From contig JAEHOE010000039.1 in the NCBI GenBank assembly GCA_016858145.1, positions 868,001 to 932,000 of the forward strand: a stretch of 64,000 nucleotides of DNA. The letters are read 5' to 3'. The notes under the pieces were generated by a model. It saw only the letters and a program-made list of their open reading frames with translations, was not told the DNA's origin and did not search any database. The stretch is from Edaphochlamys debaryana. Lineage: Eukaryota; Chlorophyta; Chlorophyceae; Chlamydomonadales. Made by a program: the position numbers and the translations under genes. This document shows, one piece after another, positions 12,601 through 24,600 of the stretch. Within the stretch, counting starts at the first letter, position 1. The number at the start of each line of letters is the position of its first letter.

Positions 12601-15600
12601 TCGCCGCCAGGTGCGAGCGATCAGGCGTGTGCGGATCTGTCCCTCGACTCGCTCCATCCCTCTCCATCCGTCTGACCTCAATGGGCCCCTGCGGTGTCTG
12701 CCCCCCGCAGCCCCTCCCATCCCGCCGGACCAGCCCATGACCGCCAGCCCCCCAGGTGGGTTGGAAGGGGCCTCCTGCGCACGTACCATGCGTGTCAGTA
12801 TCCGGGTTGAAACAGTGTTGCGTACGCCTTGATGCGCTCATCAATATGCCGCAACTTGCACTGCAGAACCTCCTCGTCCTTCGCCTAAGCCACCTGTTCC
12901 GCTCCCGCCTTCACCCCAGCCTGGTGAGTAGTCCGGAACCTTCCGGAGCAGCAGGACTGCTACATAATGCTTGGTTGCCGCGACGCTTCATCTTGCCCAC
13001 GCGCACTCTGAAGTCACCTACTCTGAAAGCCGAGTCAAGTCCTCCCCTAGCGCCGTGCGCACTTACCTCGCTATCCTGAACCTCTCCCGTCTTCCTCATC
13101 GCCCATGTAACTGAATCCGTCGAGATCCTTCGGTGCTTCCCCTTCAATTCTTACCCCTGTGCCATGCTGGTTCGTCTTCTCAAAGGTTGTTCTGCTCATT
13201 CTTTCCGCCTACCTGTCTCGGCTGCTGCCTCCACAACCACCAGGTCCACCGCCATCCCCGCTACCGCCCGTCCCGCCGATGCCGCCACCTTTGCCTTTGC
13301 CGCCGCTTCCTTCGCCAGGTGGGTGGCACTTGGACCCACGCAGGGCCTGGTCGGGGATCTCCTGATGCAGCTGGTCGTTAGTCCATCGCAGGTGCTTTAC
13401 GAGCTGCTGTGAGCAAGGCCTTTGTCCCATGTACGTGACATGTCATAGACATCGCTCGTGACCCTGTCGTCCCTTTCCCCCCAGCCGTCAGCGTGCTGGA
13501 CTTGGACCTGGTCGTGTCATGGTCAGTGGGAGGGGTGTCGTACAACGTGTCGTACAGCAACACGCCCGTGCGGGGCCTGGTGCACGGCGGAGACAACATG
13601 GACACAGGGCTGGAGGGCGAGTCCGCGGAGTGGCCCGCGGGGGGCACGCCGGACGCAGCGGCGTACCATGTCTGCGTTCAGGCATGGAACCCTGAGCCGG
13701 GCCAGCGGTACAACATAACGCTGCGGGTGGTAAAGGACGGGGTGGACGCGCTGAGCTTAGCGAGGGCGGTTGTTCCCACGACAACCACCGGGGGCGACTG
13801 CTCTCCCAGCTCCCTGGACTACTATGCCTCGTACACGTACGCCGCATCGGGGTCGACCCCGGCCGGGGTAGCCCCACTGCGGTTCGTGGCGAACTGGACG
13901 CTGTTCAGCGGTGAGGGCGGGGATCAGGGGGCAGGGAGGGGGCTTAGCGGGGGTGGGTTGGATAGGCCTGTGGGCCCTTGGCTTCACCGCACTTCCCTTG
14001 GTCCCTCTCGCAGTACCTCTGCCACCTTCGCCCCCTCCGTCTCCGCCCGAGCCACCCACCTCGCCGCCAGGTGCGAGCGATCAGGCGTGTGCGGATCTGT
14101 CCCTCGACTCGCTCCATCCCTCTGACCTCACTTGGGCCCTTGTGTCCCCGTGTCCGCCCCCCGCAGCCCCTCCCATCCCGCCGGACCAGCCCATGCTTGC
14201 AAGGCCCCCAGGTCGGGCATTGACTCACTAGCAGCAACCAGGTTGAGACGCGCTGCGTACTGTACCCGGAAGGTGACCTGACTCCTGTGACATACCGCGC
14301 AGAGCCCCCTCGTCCGTCACCCAAGCCACCCCTCCCAACCCCACCGACGCCCCTCCCTCGTGAGTCCTTTCAGCTTAGAGCGAGAGTTGAGACGTGGGAT
14401 AGCGGGCTGGTGCCATGGCTAGGAACCTCGCCGCTTCCTTGCTGCCCGCTGCCCACCACATCCTTTGCTTCAGTCCTCATGCTTGCTCCCTCCCGTCTCC
14501 TCCCCCCATCCAGCCACCGCGTTCGATCTGGACATCTGGGTGGCCTGGAACGCCAGCGGCTCACAGTACGACGTGAACCTCAACTTTGACCCCCCGGCTG
14601 GTGTGATGCTCGGCGACGACTCCAAGATCACGGGCAACAGCAGCGAGAGCGTCAGCTGGGTCACCGCCACCCCTGACAACGCCCAGTACCGCGTGTGCGT
14701 GATCGAGTACGGCGGATCTGCCGGGCGGCTGTACAACGTGACGCTGACGGCCAGCCGCTCGGGCTCGGTGGTCCTCCAGACGTGGGCGCTGGTGGACAGC
14801 ACGGGCACCCCGGCGCGCGACTGCCTTCCTGGGCAGTTTGGGTACATCGGGTCGTACGACTTCACGCCCCCGGCCAGTCCCTCCCCTCCGTACCTTGTGC
14901 TATCCGTGTCGTGGACGACGGTGCTCCGGCGTGAGTGACTAGGGGGTGGCTGCGGCGCTGGCAGTGTGGAGGCATGCGGGGTCTCTGAGCTCTTAAGGGT
15001 CATGCCACGTGCCTCCCACGTGCAAGAACCCCTTTCCGCCGGGTCCATTCTCACCGTCGCAGTGCCGCCCTCTCCGCCCACGGCGCCACCTTCACCTCCG
15101 CTTCCCCCGCCCGCGCGGCCCGGTATGGGGGTTGGGGCTCGGGACCCTGCGGCCTGCCAGTTCACGGGACTGCCACCAGCGCAAGGCCCAAGCTAGGGTC
15201 TGACGGGCCCCGGCTGGGGGCGTGTTGCAGACCTGAACAGCCTTGTACCTGTCTTGCCCCCCACAGCCCCTCCCTCTCCGGCGCCTCCGTCCCCGCGGCC
15301 GAGCCCTCCGCTGGCGCCGCCGCGACCGCCCCCCGCGCCTTCCGTTCCGGGCACGTGGCAGCCCCCGCCTCCCCTCGCCCCGGGTGAGCTCCTACGCGCC
15401 GTACACCTCAGGCTCAGGACGTGGCTCTTCCTGCCCCTGAACCTTACAACTGGCTGCCATGCCTTTGCTTCACCCCGCCCCCGCTTCCCCGCCCGCCCCC
15501 TCCCCCAGCCGGCCCCACCGCCGATCTGGACCTGGTCGTGTCCTGGGTCTCCGGGGGCGTGGCCTACAACATCACCTGGCAGCAGCCCTCGCTGCAGGGC

Positions 15601-18600
15601 GGCGTGCTGGTGTCCAACGGCAGCGCCGCCAACGTGGAGAGCGTGACGTGGCCCACAGCCTCGCAGCCCGACTCCGCCACGTACCACGTGTGCGTGACGT
15701 CGTTCGACAACACCACGGGCGCGCTGCTGTCCGTCTACCTCAGCGTGGCGCAGGAGGGCGCCAGCCGCCTGGCCACGGTGGTGACCACGGGCAACCTGTC
15801 GGCCTCGCTGGCCGCGTGCCAGCCGGGCGTGCCGGGGTACGTGGGGTCGTACAACCACACCTACAACCCGAGCGTCAGCCTGCAGTCGCCCGCGCCCCGG
15901 CTGCAGATCGCCATCAACTGGGCCAGCTACCAGGGTGAGGGGCCGGAGGGTCGGACCGGAAATGTTGGTGTGATACTGGTGGCCTCGAGTACGATGTCTC
16001 CTTTGCATCGGCAAGTGTGGCAAGTGTCCTTTTTCGGCCTGAGAGCGAGGATACGAATCTCCTCGCGGCTCGCCAGGGTGGACATCGCCCCGACTGAGGA
16101 GAAGGACGCGTGTTGCCCAATAAGCTCTAGGCACTTGTTTCCAAGAAACCTATTGTGTTCCTGGTTCTATCCTCTACCCCCTGCTCGCAGTCCCGCCCCC
16201 AGTGTCCCCGCCCTCACCTCGGCCTCCCTTACCGCTACCGCCATCACCGCCTTTCCCAGCGCCCCGTGAGTACAGGCTTGACCTAGCAGGGGTCACACTT
16301 GTATACCATATCCTCGCCCTCCGCCCCCGTTTCATGCTTGCTCCCTCCCGTCTCCTCCCCCCATCCAGCTACCGCTTTCGATGTGGACATCTGGGTGGCC
16401 TGGAACGCCAGCGGCTCACAGTACGACGTGAACCTCAACTTTGACCCCCCGGCTGGTGTGATGCTCAGCGACGACTCCAACATCACGGGCAACAGCAGCG
16501 AGAGCGTCAGCTGGGTCACCGCCACCCCTGACAACGCCCAGTACCGCGTGTGCGTGATCGAGTACGGCGGATCTGCCGGGCGGCTGTACAACGTGACGCT
16601 GACGGCCAGCCGCTCGGGCTCGGTGGTCCTCCAGACGTGGGCGCTGGTGGACAGCACGGGCACCCCGGCGCGCGACTGCCTTCCTGGGCAGTTTGGGTAC
16701 ATCGGGTCGTACGACTTCACGCCCCCGGCCAGTCCCTCCCCTCCGTACCTTGTGCTATCCGTGTCGTGGACGACGGTGCTCCGGCGTGAGTGACTAGGGG
16801 GTGGCTGCGGCGCTGGCAGTGTGGAGGCATGCGGGGTCTCTGAGCTCTTAAGGGTCATGCCACGTGCCTCCCACGTGCAAGAACCCCTTTCCGCCGGGTG
16901 CATTCTCACCGTCGCAGTGCCGCCCTCTCCGCCCACGGCGCCACCTTCACCTCCGCTTCCCCCGCCCGCGCGGCCCGGTATGGGGGTTGGGGCTCGGGAC
17001 CCTGCGGCCTGCCAGTTCACGGGACTGCCACCAGCGCAAGGCCCAAGCTAGGGTCTGACGGGCCCCGGCTGGGGGCGTGTTGCAGACCTGAACAGCCTTG
17101 TACCTGTCTTGCCCCCCACAGCCCCTCCCTCTCCGGCGCCTCCGTCCCCGCGGCCGAGCCCTCCGCTGGCGCCGCCGCGACCGCCCCCCGCGCCTTCCGT
17201 TCCGGGCACGTGGCAGCCCCCGCCTCCCCTCGCCCCGGGTGAGCTCCTACGCGCCGTACACCTCAGGCTCAGGACGTGGCTCTTCCTGCCCCTGAACCTT
17301 ACAACTGGCTGCCATGCCTTTGCTTCACCCCGCCCCCGCTTCCCCGCCCGCCCCCTCCCCCAGCCGGCCCCACCGCCGATCTGGACCTGGTCGTGTCCTG
17401 GGTCTCCGGGGGCGTGGCCTACAACATCACCTGGCAGCAGCCCTCGCTGCAGGGCGGCGTGCTGGTGTCCAACGGCAGCGCCGCCAACGTGGAGAGCGTG
17501 ACGTGGCCCACAGCCTCGCAGCCCGACTCCGCCACGTACCACGTGTGCGTGACGTCGTTCGACAACACCACGGGCGCGCTGCTGTCCGTCTACCTCAGCG
17601 TGGCGCAGGAGGGCGCCAGCCGCCTGGCCACGGTGGTGACCACGGGCAACCTGTCGGCCTCGCTGGCCGCGTGCCAGCCGGGCGTGCCGGGGTACGTGGG
17701 GTCGTACAACCACACCTACAACCCGAGCGTCAGCCTGCAGTCGCCCGCGCCCCGGCTGCAGATCGCCATCAACTGGGCCAGCTACCAGGGTGAGGGGCCG
17801 GAGGATGGGGTCGTCCTGGTGGGGACGTGGGCGTTGTTGGTTCACAAGTACCCCACATGGCAGTGGTACATCTGCGCCTTGTCCTCACCCCCTACTTGCT
17901 GAATGGGCCTTTTCCTCGCACGCAGTTCCGCCGCCACGTCCGCCGCCGTCCCCACTGCCGCCGGCACCGCTTGCCTCATCCTCTCCGTCACCACGTAAGG
18001 TCGAGGGTTCGGGGAACGTTAGTTGTGTTTGAGGCGGTGGGCCTTACTTGTGGTTCACCGCCGTCTCGCCACCGCTGTGCACGTTCATCATTTTCTACAT
18101 GACGGACTTGCAGGGCCTCCATCTCCGACTCCACCCACGCCTCCAGCGCCCGACCAGCGTGAGTGCATCTGTCAGTCGACTTGTGTGGCCACCTGGCAGA
18201 CGCCTGCTCCAGAGCTGGAGCGTCCTTCGTCTCCTATCCCTCATCCTCCGCAATTCCCTCAACGCCCGGCCCTCCCCCTCCCCCAGAGTTCCTGCTGGAC
18301 CTGGACCTGGTGGTGGCCTGGGCCGCGGGCGGAGCGCCCTTCCTCCTCAGCTACCGGACGGGGCCGCTGCGGGGCTTTGTGCACGGCGGCGACAACATGG
18401 CGCTGCGGGTGGACGGGGAGTGGGCCGTGTGGCCCGCGGGCAGCAGCCCGGACGCCGCCACGTACGACGTGTGCGTGTAGCAGTGGGGCCCGCAGCCCGT
18501 GCAGCGCTTCAACGTGACGCTGCGGGTGGAGGTGGACGGAGCGGTGGCGCAGGCCTCCTCGCGGACCATGGGCCAGGTCTCCACCAATAGCAGCAGCTGC

Positions 18601-21600
18601 TCTCCCAGCTCCCTGGACTACTATGCCTCGTACACGTACGCCGCATCGGGGTCGACTCCTGCTGGGGTAGCCCCACTGCGGTTCGTGGCGAACTGGACGC
18701 TGTTCAGCGGTGAGGGCGGGGATCAGGGGGCAGGGAGGGGGCTTAGCGGGGGTGGGTTGGATGGACCTGTGGGCCCTTGGCTTCACCGCACTTCCCTTGG
18801 TCCCTCTCGCAGTACCTCTGCCACCTTCGCCCCCTCCGTCTCCGCCCGAGCCACCCACCTCGCCGCCAGGTGCGAGCGATCAGGCGTGTGCGGGTCTGTC
18901 CATCGACTCGCTCCATCCTTCTCCATCGGTCTGACCTCCATGGGCCCCTGCGGTGTCTGCCCCCCGCAGCTCCGCCCATCCCGCCGGACCAGCCCATGAC
19001 CGCCAAGCCCCCAGGTGGGTGGCCTGCCTGGCCGGGTATTTGCAACCCGCGGACCCGCATCCCCAGAGCCATAATGGTGCGAGGGGCCCTGGATGAGACT
19101 TCTTTCCTCATGCCCATGCAGTTCCCCCTTCACCAAGGCCTCCGGTCCCGTCCCCTCCATCGCCTCAACCCCGTGAGTCCGATCACGCACCTGCACAATT
19201 CTCTGAGCCCACACACAGGGCACGTGCCCCTGTTGTTCGTAACTGAGGCACCTCTGTGCCCCAACCGTTGTGTGCGCCCCCCTCCGCAGTCCCCGTGGCC
19301 GACCTGGACATCTGGGTGGCGTGGGACACCAACGGCTTCCCGCACTCGGTCAGCACGGCGTACGGCACCGAAGGCGGCGCCGTGCTCAGCGACGACTCCC
19401 GGGTCACGGGCAACAGCACCGAGAGCGTGACGTGGGACGCCGTCACTCCCGACGCGGCTCTGTACCACGTGTGCGTCATTGACTTTGGCGGCTCCTCGGG
19501 GACACTCTACAACGTGACCCTGTCCGTCACCAAGGCGGGGTCCCTGATGCAGCAGACGTGGGCGCAGGTAGACAGCACCGGAGCCGTGTCGTCTTCGTGC
19601 GCCCCGGGGCAGTTCGGCTACGTGGGGTCGTACGACTATGCACCCGCCGCCTCCCCCACGACACCCCGCTTCCAGCTCACCGTGTCCTGGACAACCGACC
19701 TGCGATGTGAGGAACCTGGGTGCTGCGCTTCGGCTGTTTTAATGTTGCTGCCGAAGCGATGGCGGTTTGGCTTGTGCGAAACGACTAACTGAGGTGACAT
19801 CCTGCCGTGCAATACCGCACGCAGTGCCACCCGCTCCGCCCCCTGCGCCTCCGTCACCCCCACGGCCGCCTCCCGCACGACCAGGTCAGCACGGGCTTTC
19901 CTACTTGGTACCACTGCACGCAGACCTGAAAGCCGATGCAGTCTCACGATCGCCTCTTCGTTATTACTGCAGCCCCTCCCTCACCATCGCCGCCGTCCCC
20001 GCGGCCGAGCCCTCCGCTGGCGCCGCCACGGCCGCCCCCCGCGCCTTCCGTTCCGGGCACGTGGCAGCCCCCGCCTCCCCTCGCCCCGGGTGAGCTCCTA
20101 CGCGCCGTACACCTCAGGCTCAGGACGTGGCTCTTCCTGCCCCTGAACCTTACAACTGGCTGCCATGCCTTTGGCTTTGCCTTTGCCTGTGCCTTACCCC
20201 GCCCCCGCTTCCCCGCCCGCCCCCTCCCCCAGCCGGCCCCACCGCCGATCTGGACCTGGTCGTGTCCTGGGTCTCCGGGGGCGTGGCCTACAACATCACC
20301 TGGCAGCAGCCCTCGCTGCAGGGCGGCGTGCTGGTGTCCAACGGCAGCGCCGCCAACGTGGAGAGCGTGACGTGGCCCACAGCCTCGCAGCCCGACTCCG
20401 CCACGTACCACGTGTGCGTGACGTCGTTCGACAACACCACGGGCGCGCTGCTGTCCGTCTACCTCAGCGTGGCGCAGGAGGGCGCCAGCCGCCTGGCCAC
20501 GGTGGTGACCACGGGCAACCTGTCGGCCTCGCTGGCCGTGTGCCAGCCTGGCGTGCCGGGGTACGTGGGGTCGTACAGCCACACCTACAACCCGAGCGTC
20601 AGCCTGCAGTCGCCCGCGCCTCGGCTGCAGATCGCCATCAACTGGGCCAGCTACCAGGGTGAGGGGCTGGAGGGCGCATAAGGGAGGGCAATGCAACGTG
20701 CAGCTAGCCGGGTCTGGCCTACCAGCCGGATGCAACAAGGGAGGGCGCACGGGCTGGCAGTACAGCGCTCGGTAGATGGCTAAAGACCTGGATGCTTTGC
20801 AGAGCCACCTCCGAGGCCCCCAAGCCCAGCGGGGCCGAAGCCACCAACCCCTCTCCAAGCTCCACCAGGTATGTCCACAGCTTTAAGTCAAGAATGGGGT
20901 TACACTCCTAAAAGTTTCAGGTCTCACCCTTGCTGGCCATCGTTTAAACTGCCGCTTTGGTCTTCTCACCCCTTTACAGTGCCGGCTCCAACCCCACTTG
21001 CCTCGAAGCCTCCCCGGCCGCAGCCGCCCTCCCCACGGCCTTCACCACCAAGTACGTCACATCTTTGCACAGGGGGCCTCTGTTAGGACCTGTGTCAATA
21101 AGGCAACCCTTCTGCTGACGCATGCCCGCTGTACACCCTCACCCCTATGCCCCAGGCCCCCCACGCCCTCCCCCTGCCCCGCCTAGCCCTCCCCCACCTC
21201 GGCCTCCGGCGCCTCCCGCCGCGCCCACCCCCCCCGCCTCCCTCACCTGCACGCTGCTCTACCTCGGCAGCGGAGACGCCTCGCTGGACTGCACGGGCGA
21301 CTCGGAGCCGACAGTGGAGGTCGGAGGCGGCCTCAAGCCCTTTCGGAGCAGCGGCGTTGCGCTGGTGACCCGCACCGCCGCCACCGCCTACCCCCGGTAC
21401 CAGAGCGCCACCGGGCAGCCCCAGCCGCCGCCCAGCCGCTTCCTGGACTGGGGCATCACCTTCCGCAACGTGACGCACCTGCGCCTCGTCAACAGCGCCA
21501 TCGCTAACCTGCGGCTCAGCACCGGCGGGCCGCTGCTGCAGTGCATCAACTGCCCCTACCTCACCTTTGAGAACGTGACGCTCAGCGCCCTCTCCGGCTT

Positions 21601-24600
21601 TCCCGCCGACCAGTACGCGGCCTCGGCCTTCTACGTCAACGGCAGCGCCTGGGGGCAGCCCTCGCTGCTGTACGAGGCCACGCCCTACCCCCAAGACACC
21701 GTGTTCGGGCCCCTGCACGCCTCCAACGTCACCTCCGCGCAGCTGACCGGCTTCACGTGCGCCGACGTGCAGGCCTCGCACGGCTGGGCGTGCCTGCTGC
21801 TGCAGGCCGGCCCTGGGCAGCAGGCGCCCAGCCTCAGCGTGCAGGCCAGCAGCGTGCGGGACACGAGCGTGGTGTGGGGCGGTGCGTACGGTACCATTGC
21901 GGAGCTCAGCCCTGAGGCCGCACGGGGCGGCAACGCGCAGGGGCGGCTGGTGGGGTACGGCGCCGTCGTGTTTGACGGCAGCGGCAACCCGCTGGCCAAG
22001 GCCCTGAGCGTGCGGGACACGAGCATCCGGGGAGCGGCGGGCGGCCACGGTGAGGCGGCGGGGGAGGGCCTGGCTGGGGGCGGCACAGCTGTACTGGTGA
22101 TACAGCAGCCCTTCCCACACAGTGACCGCCCCCGCGCCCTGATCCTCCCCCCTACAACACCGCACTTCTCCCCCTTGCTTTTCCCTCCCCAGGCGCCGCC
22201 TTTGCGCTCCTGGCCGCCCACAGCGACAGCGTGACGCTGGCCAACGTGTCCGCCTCGCTGGGCCGGGCGCAGGGCAGCGGCGGCCTGCTGTTCGCGGACG
22301 GCCCCGTCGACCTCGTCGCTGCCTCCCGTGTAGCCCTCATCAACAACAGCGCCGGGGCCAACCCGCTGCTGGCGGGGCGGGGCGGGGCCATCTGCGTGGC
22401 CGGCCTGCTGGACGCCCTCAGCGCGGAGGACAGCCGCCTCGACGGCAACGCAGGGGCGCACGGCGGAGCGCTGTACGCTGGGGACCTGGGGGCCGGGAGC
22501 CTGCGGAACTGTAGCTTGTCAGGCAACGCAGCCTCGGTGTCTGGTGGGGCGCTGTTCGTGAACGCCTCGGCCGGCTCGGGCTCTGTGTCCCTCAGCCTCA
22601 CCTCCTGCAGCCTCGCATCCAACGTGGCGGACAATGGGGACGGAGGAGCCTTCTACACGGGTGCGGGCGCCACCGTCTCTGCAGTGGGGACCCGGATCAC
22701 GGGCAACATTGCGGGAAGGTCCGGCGGCGCACTCTTCTGCGCAGGCCGCCTGGGAAGCCTGGTGCTGCGCGCGGCCTCAGCGCTGTCGGGCAACACGGCC
22801 TGGGGCGGCAGTGGCGGTGCCGCGCACGCCTCGGAAGCTACTGTGCAGCTGTTCAACTCCAGCTGCATCAGCGACAACAGGGCGGGGGGCAGCGGGGGAG
22901 GCCTGCACGTGGACGGCAACCTGACTCTGTCAGTGTCCGGCTGCCTGAACAACAATACGGCGGGGGCCTCGGGAGGCGCCGTGTATCTGGGCGCGGGCCG
23001 CATCGACCTGGCGCCGGGCAGCACGCTGGCCGACAACTCGGCCACACTGGATGGAGGCGCCGTCTTCTCGGTCGGCACCCTGGAGGCCCTCAGCCTCAGC
23101 GCCTGCTCCGTGTCGGGGAACAGGGCCGGCGGCAGCGGGGGAGTGGTGTACGGGTCTGGCAACGCCACGGTCGCCGTCTCTGCCCTCAGCGAGGTTACCG
23201 CCAACGAGGCGGGCAGCCATGGGGGCGTGCTCAGCGTCGCAGGCCACCTGGCGCTGACGCTGGCCGCATCCACCCTGTTTGGGAACCGAGCGGGGGGCAG
23301 CGGTGGAGCCATCCAGTGCGGCCCGGGGCCCCTGAGCCTGGCGCTGTCGGACGCCAGCAGCCTCAACTCCAACACCGCTGGGCTGCACGGAGGCGCAGTC
23401 TTCGCCACCGGCCCCATCCTGTCCGTTGGGCTGGAGGGGGCCAGCCGCGTGTCAGGAAACATCGCGGGGAGCAACGGCGGGGCACTGTATGCCGGAGCTG
23501 GCCTCACTAAGGCCTCGCTTGCCGGGCAGAGCGAGCTCAGCACCAATCAGGCGGCTGGAGACGGCGGGGCTCTGTTTGTGGTGGGCGAGCTGAGCCTGGA
23601 GCTGAGCGATGGCAGCACCGCAAGCACCAAGTGAGCGCCTCGGGGGTAGGGGGATAGGAGTCAGCGGGGCGCCTCACAAAGGGCTAAGCATGCTTCCTGC
23701 TGTGGGCATGTTGGTCCTCGCGCAGGTCGCCTTTGGCCTAACTAACATGACTGCACCCATCCCCTCCATTCCCTCTCATCAGCTCGGCTGGAGGCAGCGG
23801 CGGCGTGCTGGCCGCTGGCGACGGTCCGACCAGCATCAGCATCAGCGCTGGGAGCAGCCTTAGCTCCAACGCAGCGGTGATGAAGGGCGGTGCCGTCTAC
23901 GCCTCCGGTCCCGTGGACAGCCTTCTTGTCACCGCCAGCCGCATCACAAACAACCAGGCGGGGGACAGCGGTGGTGCGGTCTATGCTGGAGCTGGCATAA
24001 GGAGCGCAGCCCTTACCGCCGCAGCCGAGGTGTCAGCCAACCGGGCTGCCAGGAGCGGGGGCGCCCTCTACTCGCAGGGGCCGCTGAACGTCTCAGTCGA
24101 TGGCAGCCGGGTCAGCTTCAACACCGCTCAGGGTAGCGGAGGTGCTATTGCCGTCCTTGGGGGGCCGCTCAGCCTCACGCTGGCCGCCTCCTCCAACCTG
24201 ACCGACAACGTGGCGAGCATAGATGGGGGTGCGCTTTATGCGGGGCGGGTGGTCCTGCTGTCCCTGATGGCCAGCCGCCTTGCGGCCAACAGGGCTAACG
24301 GCAGCGGTGGCGCGGTGGTGAGCAGGGCAGGGGCTGGGCAGGGGCTGGGCAGGGGCTGGGGAGAGGCTGGGTCGACTGCGTGCAGCAGGAGGAACCCGTG
24401 CAAGCGTGAGAGTCACGGCAGATAGACACGAGGGTAGCCGCAGCTAGCGCGCTTAAGAGTGACGAGTGAAGGGGAAGGCCAGCCATGTGACGCGGCCGAT
24501 GACGCAACCTGCCCCCGCTGACCCCGCCCCCACTTCCCCCGCCTCCCCCCGCCTCCCCCAGTACACCAACCAGGGCCTCAACTCCGTGGCACTGGCGGGC

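Larger units (their letters stand above)
10557..20658 (+). other. Array of ten DLDxxV beta-sandwich-like domains in three families (order A-A-A-B-C-B-C-A-B-C)
   Basis: Each domain is one 417-426 nt exon: A at 10557, 12021, 13485 and 18287; B at 14514, 16369 and 19290; C at 15509, 17364 and 20233. Shared landmarks: a DLD(L/I)xV(S/A)W start, an (S/T)W near residue 60 followed by a xATYxVCV strand, N(V/I)TL, then C-P-x-x-x-x-Y-x-x-SY and a final xWT strand. The two cysteines per domain probably pair. The pattern resembles the YfaP/DUF2135 type of bacterial beta-sandwich, but that assignment is from memory of the motif only. Linker exons encode proline-rich peptides such as VPLPPSPPPSPPEPPTSPP. 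Every exon from 10382 to 21051 is phase 1-1, so any of them can be gained or lost without a frameshift. Confidence 0.7.
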
